Positions 58,203 through 64,000 of a stretch of DNA of 64,000 nucleotides are shown in pieces (the stretch's first letter is position 1; the number at the start of each line of letters is the position of its first letter). Source of the DNA: Salvator merianae (taxonomy: Eukaryota > Chordata > Lepidosauria > Squamata > Teiidae); contig QVOM02000112.1 in assembly GCA_003586115.2 (NCBI GenBank), positions 102,065,174-102,129,173 of the forward strand, written 5' to 3'. Below the pieces are notes generated by a model. That model was not told where the DNA came from, did no database searches, and saw only the letters and a list, made by a program, of their open reading frames with translations. A program made the position numbers and the translations under genes.

Positions 58203-59360
58203 CAGGGTTTCTGTGAGCACATAGCATGTTGCCACTAGATTATCATCACTTGCATGTATGGTCACAGCCAAAGATGAGCATAATCAAAAACAGTTGGTGC
58301 ATTTATACCATTGGAAATCCCCTCTTCATTCTATTTTGGCATTTCCAACCATTTAAACATATCCAGGCAAGCACTTAAAAAAATGATATCAAATTTGGTC
58401 ACTGTAGCTTCCGTCATTTAAGCACACTTTAGGAAGAACACATAAAAACTTATAAAAAATCATTCTATGAATGAGGTTTTCAGGGCCACCCCAGTGCTGT
58501 CCATGACTATGTTCCTTGTTCATGGAGAATTGATCAAATCTTCCAGCTGGCAAACTCCCATCTGCCCCAGCAAAGTGTGGCCGTAGCAAGGAATGATGGG
58601 GTCTGCAGAGCTTAACAGGCCCCTGTTAAGAAGTCTTTTGTGAACACCATATAAAGGGTGATCTTATTCGAAGGCCAGGACTCCTGCACCCTTCACAGCT
58701 CAAAAAGCTAGGAATTTCAGCAGATATGGCTTATTAAGGTTGTAACAACTGCAGGTGTGAAAGGTGATCCATCCTGGGGCCTTTTGGTGAAAAGCAGGAT
58801 ATGAATTCTTAAATAATTAAAAAAACAAAACAAGCCCTGGCCATCCTAACTAGGGAAGGCCTTCTGCATATTTGCATCTGCAGATACCCTATGGCAGAAG
58901 CCCATAAGGCTTCCAAGCGGGCTTAAAAATTAAAGTTATGCAGTGTAATTTTTAAAAATTACAAACAAGAACAAGTCAACATAAATCCATGTGTGTGCAC
59001 AACTGCACCCCCTCTGCATGTAAAATACTGTAAATAAGAGAGGCTGCTGAGCACAATTTGTACAACTGCATAGTTACCAACGTTTTGAAGTGAATATGGC
59101 CTTCTAGATTTGATTATTCAGCTCTCACCATTCCTTGCAACAGGCACTGCTGGTAGGAGCTATAGTATCTTAACGAATACATCCCGGGTTGAAAGCCTGG
59201 GAGAGCCCTGAGATCATCTCAGGAGTGACCAAAGTAGCCTTTCATGGATCATCTGCAGGTTACACAAAATAAGGCTCAAAGTGAGGCCTGTTCTGTGGTA
59301 GCACCTATCTCGTGGGTGGACTGCCTTCCATCTGATGCTTGTGAGATGCCTACTGAAGGC
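58203..59360. other. Intergenic, one LINE/SINE-type tail
   Basis: GGTGATCCATCCTGGGGCC then GAAAAGCAGGATATGAATTC and an A-rich end at 58755-58830 look like a retroposon 3' tail. Nothing else was recognised. Confidence 0.4.
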
Positions 59361-59363
59361 TTA

Positions 59364-59752
59364 GGGCCTTTTCACTCTTTACACTAGTGAGCATCAGGGA
59401 CGCTCACTAGTGAAGTGCTTCTGCATATCGTAGAGGCCCTGGCGAACAGAAGTAGACTACAGCTGCTCCTGAATCACTACTTGCTGTGGACCAAATGTCC
59501 AGCCACTGCCGTGGCAATTGGCAGGCCCACGCAGTGCACAGGCACGACGGGCCGATCGTGCCTGTGTGACAGGCTGATCATGGCAGCGCCATTGGGCCTA
59601 CCTGATCAGACCACACAGTGCCCCAATCAGGCCTGCCGGTCGCCACAGTAAGTTTGTAGGCCCCATGGTGCAGACGGTGTCTGCATGTTGGGGTCTATTC
59701 CACCTTAGAATGGGATAATTATCCCATTCTAAGGTGGAAAGTGTGAACAGTC
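59364..59752. mobile_element. GGGCC-type MITE, hairpin-ended subgroup (389 bp)
   Basis: The left end is GGGCCTTTTCACTCTTTACA with a CTAGTGAGCATCAGGGACGC TCACTAG hairpin. The right end is AAGTGTGAACAGTCC, preceded by a perfect 42-bp palindrome (59698-59739). The interior GCCGTGGCAATTGGCAGGCC and CAGACGGTGTCTGCATG matches the core of 30101-31073. Confidence 0.8.
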
Positions 59753-59789
59753 CCCCTGTGTGAATGGTTCTTCCTAGCATACCCACATT

Positions 59790-59935
59790 TTAATATGTTT
59801 TTAATTAATTGTACCATTCTTAGAGTTTTAAATCCTTGTATTTATTGATTTAATTTTGTAAACTGCTTTGATTTTTTTCCAAAGGGAAAGCAATATGTAA
59901 ATATTCTGAACAAATAAAAATAAATAGTATTTTAA
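59790..59935 (+). mobile_element. L2-like LINE 3' tip
   Basis: TTTGTAAACTGCTTTGATTT then AAGCAATATGTAAATATTCT and an AATAAAAATAAAT end match the tail of 19365-19750. Confidence 0.55.
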
Positions 59936-59986
59936 ATAGTATTTTAACACTGTTAATATCTGGAGAGCCACTCCAGGTGTGCATGC

Positions 59987-60036
59987 TAACACCCAATATT
60001 TCTTTCTTTCTTTTTCTTTTTAACACCCAATATTTC
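59987..60036 (-). mobile_element. Tail-only retroposon insertion with 16-bp TSD
   Basis: TAACACCCAATATTTC occurs at 59987-60002 and again, unchanged, at 60021-60036. Between them lies only an 18-base pyrimidine tract (60003-60020), an A-rich tail on the minus strand. This is the signature of target-primed reverse transcription that stopped in the poly(A) tail. Confidence 0.75.
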
Positions 60037-60543
60037 CTTTATACCAGACATGCTTTCAGTCTGAATTAGACTGTCCACACTGTGCCATCCTATTGAAGAT
60101 GCAGTTTGGTAGATTAATATTCAACACCCTGCTTTTTTGTATTAATTGCCAAAAGAGTTCAAGACAGAAACGCGCCTATACAATCAAGCCACCGGCTGCG
60201 GATTGCTGCGTTCAAGCTCCTGTCCTAGGACACGTACAAAAGAAGAGGAAGATTTTGTTTCATGGCTTTCATCTTATTGCTGATTAGATTGTTGCTTCAA
60301 TAAATTTAATAACTGCTGTTTCATAGTTTGGTCTGGGTATTCATAACTTTAAAGAAAAGCAAACAAGTGCAAGCTGGAGTTCTTACTTAACCCACGACTC
60401 GTTCCACGACTCAGTCTCCTTAACGATCTTTTAGGAGAGAGGGATTCCTTTGCTTGCTATACTGAAACATTTCCGAAAAAAATCTGTGAACCACATTGCA
60501 TGAACCACTAGTACTTTCCTGGCAGACACTGGCCACCGGCAGG
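60037..60543. other. Upstream flank of the tRNA genes, nothing recognised
   Basis: There is no repeat or exon that I can name. The 64-codon open frame at 60093-60287 has no known match. Confidence 0.4.
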
Positions 60544-60549
60544 GTCTCT

Positions 60550-60600
<51 letters not shown>

Positions 60601-60617
60601 GAGCCCACCCAGGGACG
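60544..60617 (+). tRNA. tRNA-Asn (anticodon GTT)
   Basis: This is a 74-base intronless tRNA. The acceptor stem pairs GTCTCTG with CAGGGAC, the discriminator base is G, and the anticodon GTT lies at 60578-60580. The internal promoter has an A box TGGCGCAATCGG (60551-60562) and a B box GGTTCGAGCC (60596-60605). As I recall the canonical vertebrate tRNA-Asn gene, every base fits. No CCA is encoded, as expected in eukaryotes. A seven-T run follows at 60622-60628. It should be an active RNA polymerase III gene. Confidence 0.99.
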
Positions 60618-60621
60618 CAAG

Positions 60622-60628
60622 TTTTTTT
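60622..60628 (+). terminator. Pol III terminator of tRNA-Asn
   Basis: Seven consecutive T begin five bases after the mature 3' end, well above the four-T minimum. Confidence 0.9.
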
Positions 60629-60934
60629 CTTTGTTTCTTTGACCAAAGTAACATTTCATGGGTCATTTGAACAAACACGCTTCGTTCTGAAATTCATTTG
60701 CCGTATTTGAAATTGCGCTTGTCTGACACACATTCCGAAATGAGATTAGCTGGGGCTGCACTTACTTGACGCCAGATTGGATAGAGAGACTGCTCAAAGT
60801 AGGCTTTTTACTCACCTTTTGTATTTAGTTCAAAGTTGCAGTATTACAGGAGATTTCCCTTGCGTTAAGTAAGTAGAAAAATCTCTAGCTCTTCTCCTAT
60901 AAGACTCAAGAAACAGAACTGATTTCCTAAGGAA

Positions 60935-61007
60935 GTTTCCGTAGTGTAGTGGTTATCACGTTCGCCTAACACGCGAAAGGTCCCCGGTTCGAAACCGGGC
61001 GGAAACA
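60935..61007 (+). tRNA. tRNA-Val (anticodon AAC)
   Basis: This 73-base intronless tRNA has acceptor stem GTTTCCG paired with CGGAAAC and discriminator A. The anticodon AAC lies at 60968-60970; A34 would be edited to inosine. The A box TAGTGTAGTGG and B box GGTTCGAAACC are intact. Its start lies 317 bases after the end of tRNA-Asn on the same strand. The sequence between them shows no third tRNA. Confidence 0.99.
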
Positions 61008-61008
61008 G

Positions 61009-61022
61009 TTTTCGGGTTTTTT
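61009..61022 (+). terminator. Pol III terminator of tRNA-Val, with backup
   Basis: A four-T run (61009-61012) begins one base after the mature end. A second run of six T (61017-61022) can catch read-through. Confidence 0.85.
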
Positions 61023-61765
61023 GCCGTCTCCCTAATCACTACAAATTTTGACCCCAATTTTTGTCTCCGATTCTGCCTTTCATGCTAAGCATGCTTATAA
61101 CGTATACTCGGTAAATCTTATATTTACAGTACTTTGTACAGTCCCATTGCTGAGCAAACCTTTGGTTCTTGAGAATGTGGCTCAAAATATATAAGAAAAT
61201 ACGTGGTTATCAAATAGCAGTTTGGGAAAACTTCCGACAAACGGGCTTTTAAAGTTGTAATTCCACAAAGCAGCAATAGATTAGCGTTGGGAAGGCACCA
61301 AAGTAGCTCTTGCAGCTTTAAGCAACGTTCGTCGTGGAAAAGCTTTAATTCTACCTGCCTCAAGAGGAGCATCTGTTGTATGATGCCCGTTTATATATAT
61401 ATTTATATATTGTTGTTTAAATACTTGAACATAAACACCAAAAAACATCAGCATCAATAGCAATAGCAACGATGAGAAACTCAACAAGGTTACTATGGAA
61501 CATTATGGGAGCGGAACCAGAGTGACAGAGAGTGATATTTTGGTGGGGTAAAGTCCGAGAATGATGTGCATAAATTAGGATCTATGCCAGGTTGTGTAGA
61601 AGGATAGGCCATCGGTTTGGCCCTGGAGATTACGGATCTGGGCACTGATACAATCCCATGTTGCTCGCGTCCACAGAGAAGCATGCCAGCTTGAGAGAGC
61701 ACATGGTGAAGTACATTTCCATTTTGTTGCCAGCACTTGTTTAGCAGCTAAAAGCATGTTTTCTA
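61023..61765. other. Intergenic, nothing recognised
   Basis: There is a short TATATA tract near 61390-61410. No gene or classified repeat was seen. Confidence 0.4.
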
Positions 61766-61767
61766 AG

Positions 61768-62060
61768 AGTCTCCGGATGCTTTTGCACTTTCCATCTTGG
61801 AATGTTCACAATCAAACATTCCAAGATGAAAGAGCCCTCGCAGCACGGTGGCCATTCACACTGTGAGGGCTGGAACATCCTAGAAATGGGTGTCCAGTAT
61901 TTGCAATGCAAATCCTGGTCTCCTGCTACGACAGCAGCCGGGGAAACACCTGGCTGCTGCCATGTTAACCAGGGGTGCGGTGTATGACTGCACAGTGCAG
62001 TTTCATATGTGGAAGCAGGTACGAACACTGTATGTCGGGAGCAGTATTCACTAGGCCTCC
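61768..62060. mobile_element. GGGCC-type MITE, hairpin-ended subgroup, right end lost
   Basis: It starts GGATGCTTTTGCACTTTCCA, followed by the hairpin CATCTTGGAATGTTC... AAACATTCCAAGATG. The interior TGGGTGTCCAGTATTTGCAA and CATGTTAACCAGGGGTGCGG matches 39800-40213. Confidence 0.65.
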
Positions 62061-62730
62061 ACACAGTTTACTATGTACTAGGATCACTACGCCTCCACAC
62101 GCAGTACTATGTACCAGAATCCATACCAAATATGCTTATCTCCCCAGACTTCACAGAACTGTGCACTTTAGCATTCTAACTTGAATTGATTACTGCTGTT
62201 GTGCAATTACAGTTGTTGGTTAACTATCCAAATAACGTACACTTACGCCGAGAGTGATTTGAATAAATACTCCCTTATCCCTTAGGATGCCGGCTCTGTA
62301 CTGGCAGAAATCAGTAGCCAGGAAATGATTTCTGACATGGTTACATTTAGCTATAGTGTATAGCTATAAATAGTCCAAATACTGTCTGATTGTTCTTGAG
62401 CATGCTGAATTATTTCCCATAACCCATACAATTATTACTTTAAACACACAAGGTATCTCAATGTTTTAATCAGTCATACTTCAAAAGATGGTAAATGCCT
62501 GTTGAAAACCAAGATGAGTGCTTTTAGATGGAGATAAGTGTGTTGTCTTTCATTAGTAGCAAGAAGGTGGGAAGTTTTTAGTTCAGCAGACCCTGGCCTG
62601 TGGATTTAAGTGTACAATTTTTTTGCCAAAATAATCTTTCCCCTTATTGGTGATCATGCCAAATAACAGAATTTACATTATGTTAGGGAAAGGAAGAACA
62701 TGCATCTCGGTGAATATACAGTCAGTGTTA
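62061..62730. other. Intergenic, nothing recognised
   Basis: This is AT-rich sequence without recognisable exons or repeats, apart from a doubled CAGTACTATGTACCAG-like motif near 62060-62120 at the MITE edge. Confidence 0.4.
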
Positions 62731-62736
62731 TAGATT

Positions 62737-62942
62737 AGCAATTCCCAACCTGGGTACCTGCACCTGCAGGGGTACAAGCCAAGTCATTTAAGGGTATGTG
62801 AGAAAAACTGCGTAACTGTAGAAAAAATTGAAATAACAGCAACTATATTAATTACAAATATTTTGCTAATATGAATGGTGCAGACTATGGAAATGGGTTG
62901 TTAAGGGCTATGCACGTGAAAACAGATTGCGAACCACTGTAC
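62737..62942. mobile_element. hAT-Charlie-like MITE, degenerate
   Basis: TAGCAATTCCCAACCTGGG at left and GATTGCGAACCACTGTA at right are the termini of the 4678-4934 family. The interior TATGGAAATGGGTTG is also shared. No clean duplication remains. Confidence 0.65.
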
Positions 62943-63139
62943 AGGTGAAAGGCAGTGAGGAATGAATGCATTTGCATTGAGTCCCACATCAAATAGCTTG
63001 ATAACATCTCTCTATCCTGTGAACAGTTTTAAAAATGTTGTTAACAAACCATTCTTGTTGCATCAAACAACAAGCAAATTAATAAGTGTGGTTTAACAGC
63101 TAGTACTGGACTGGAACCCAAGAATCCATGGTTCAAAAA

Positions 63140-63285
63140 TCCCCACTAGCTGTGGAAGCTTGCTGGGTATCCTCAAGTTCATCACTGCTTCTCAGGTTGC
63201 CTACCTCACAGATCTTAGTGGCAAAATGGAGAATGTATGCTGCTTGGAGCTCTTTGGAAGAAAGACAAAATATAAATGGCAAAAC
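63140..63285 (+). repeat. tRNA-derived SINE (sense copy)
   Basis: TGGAAGCTTGCTGGGTATCC, GTTGCCTACCTCACAGATCT, then CTTGGAGCTCTTTGGAAGAA and ATATAAATGG follow the core and tail of the squamate-type SINE. Confidence 0.5.
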
Positions 63286-63289
63286 CACA

Positions 63290-64000
63290 TAAATGTAGGA
63301 TACCCTTTTCTAACTTTGTACCCCTCGGATACTGTACTGTAATACAAAGAGACACAGGATTTGGTTTTAGATGGCCACAACTTTTGGAAAACCTTTTTTT
63401 TTCATTAAAGCTGAACCTGTAGCCAGCTGAAATTATTTATTGTGATCCAATTAAGCAAAATTATTAGGATGCACACAATGACAGAACACTGTTCAGAACA
63501 AGTGCTTTATAGCTTTATCTTGGCATCACTGTGGTACCCAATGACTATAAGGACTTTTATATACTACAAAGAGACTGACAAGGTCAACCTTTTTCATAGG
63601 GGTACACATTAAGGGAAGGTGTGTAAATGATGGACTATTGAGCACTCAAGGAATTGACAACCCCACCTAACTATATAGCGTACATCTACCACTGAACAGA
63701 AGGCAGACACACTCATGTATATGTAGTAGAAAAATTCAGAGAAGCCAATTGAACATACATTAACGGCCAACTGGAAAAATCTGGTGCTTCTGCTCTGAAG
63801 TTACACAGGTGAGTCAGGAGGCAATTTGCCTACTTCAGTGCTTTGAGAAAAACCAAAAATGCCTTAAAAGAGAGGGGAGGTAGAAGCTGGCAATGATAAT
63901 CATTGACCTTACATGACATTTATACTGTTACTGGTTACAGATGTTTGCTGGTTGATAAAAATTAAAAAATAGAGAAGGAAAAAGCAAAGCAACACTTCTA
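63290..64000. other. Right edge, nothing recognised
   Basis: No exon of a neighbouring gene, tRNA or classified repeat was found in the last 700 bases. Confidence 0.4.

Noticed and set aside
61023..64000. Exons of USPL1, expected beyond ALOX5AP by synteny
   Set aside because: No frame in this stretch resembles that protein; if synteny holds it lies further right.

Overview
The window is vertebrate nuclear DNA, most likely from a squamate reptile (lizard or snake). It carries two spliced vertebrate genes, canonical eukaryotic tRNA genes and a dense load of interspersed repeats. RTE-BovB LINE pieces sit together with CR1, L2-like and L1 LINE fragments, hAT elements and many short inverted-repeat DNA elements. 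BovB abundance is typical of squamates, so the group is an inference and no species can be named.

Genes. The left edge holds the first coding exon and CpG-rich, TATA-containing promoter of MEDAG on the minus strand; the rest of that gene lies outside. The middle holds a complete five-exon ALOX5AP (FLAP) coding sequence on the minus strand, from 44729 (ATG) to 28970 (stop). It gives 161 codons with intact splice sites and reading phase. As I recall human 13q12.3, ALOX5AP and MEDAG lie in the same transcriptional order there, so the window looks syntenic. The right side holds tRNA-Asn(GTT) and tRNA-Val(AAC), about 320 bp apart on the plus strand. No other protein gene was recognised.

Layout. 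1-830: MEDAG exon 1 and CpG island. 830-28970: intergenic, filled with repeats (CR1, L1, BovB, L2-like, hAT, several MITE families, fold-back elements). 28970-44830: ALOX5AP with four introns of about 2.8, 2.1, 5.2 and 5.1 kb (introns 4 to 1). These hold a 973-bp CpG-rich palindromic element, a tandem duplication of about 1 kb and further MITEs. 44830-60540: upstream intergenic DNA with L2-like, CR1 and BovB fragments, a cluster of four MITEs at 53.6-56.9 kb and a probable solo LTR at 57.6-58.2 kb. 60544-61007: the tRNA pair. 61-64 kb: more MITE, hAT and SINE remnants.

Main discovery candidate. A set of short non-autonomous DNA elements has G-rich termini (GGGCC-type or GGCTGTG-type) and 3-bp target-site duplications of varied sequence (ATA, ATG, AAG, TTT, TTA, TCA, TGT, TAT, CAA). 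For two of them the window itself contains the paralogous empty site, which fixes the boundaries exactly. Several members have a perfect or near-perfect hairpin next to one terminus. In two copies the hairpin differs in sequence, but the changes are matched in both arms. No transposase for them is present in the window.
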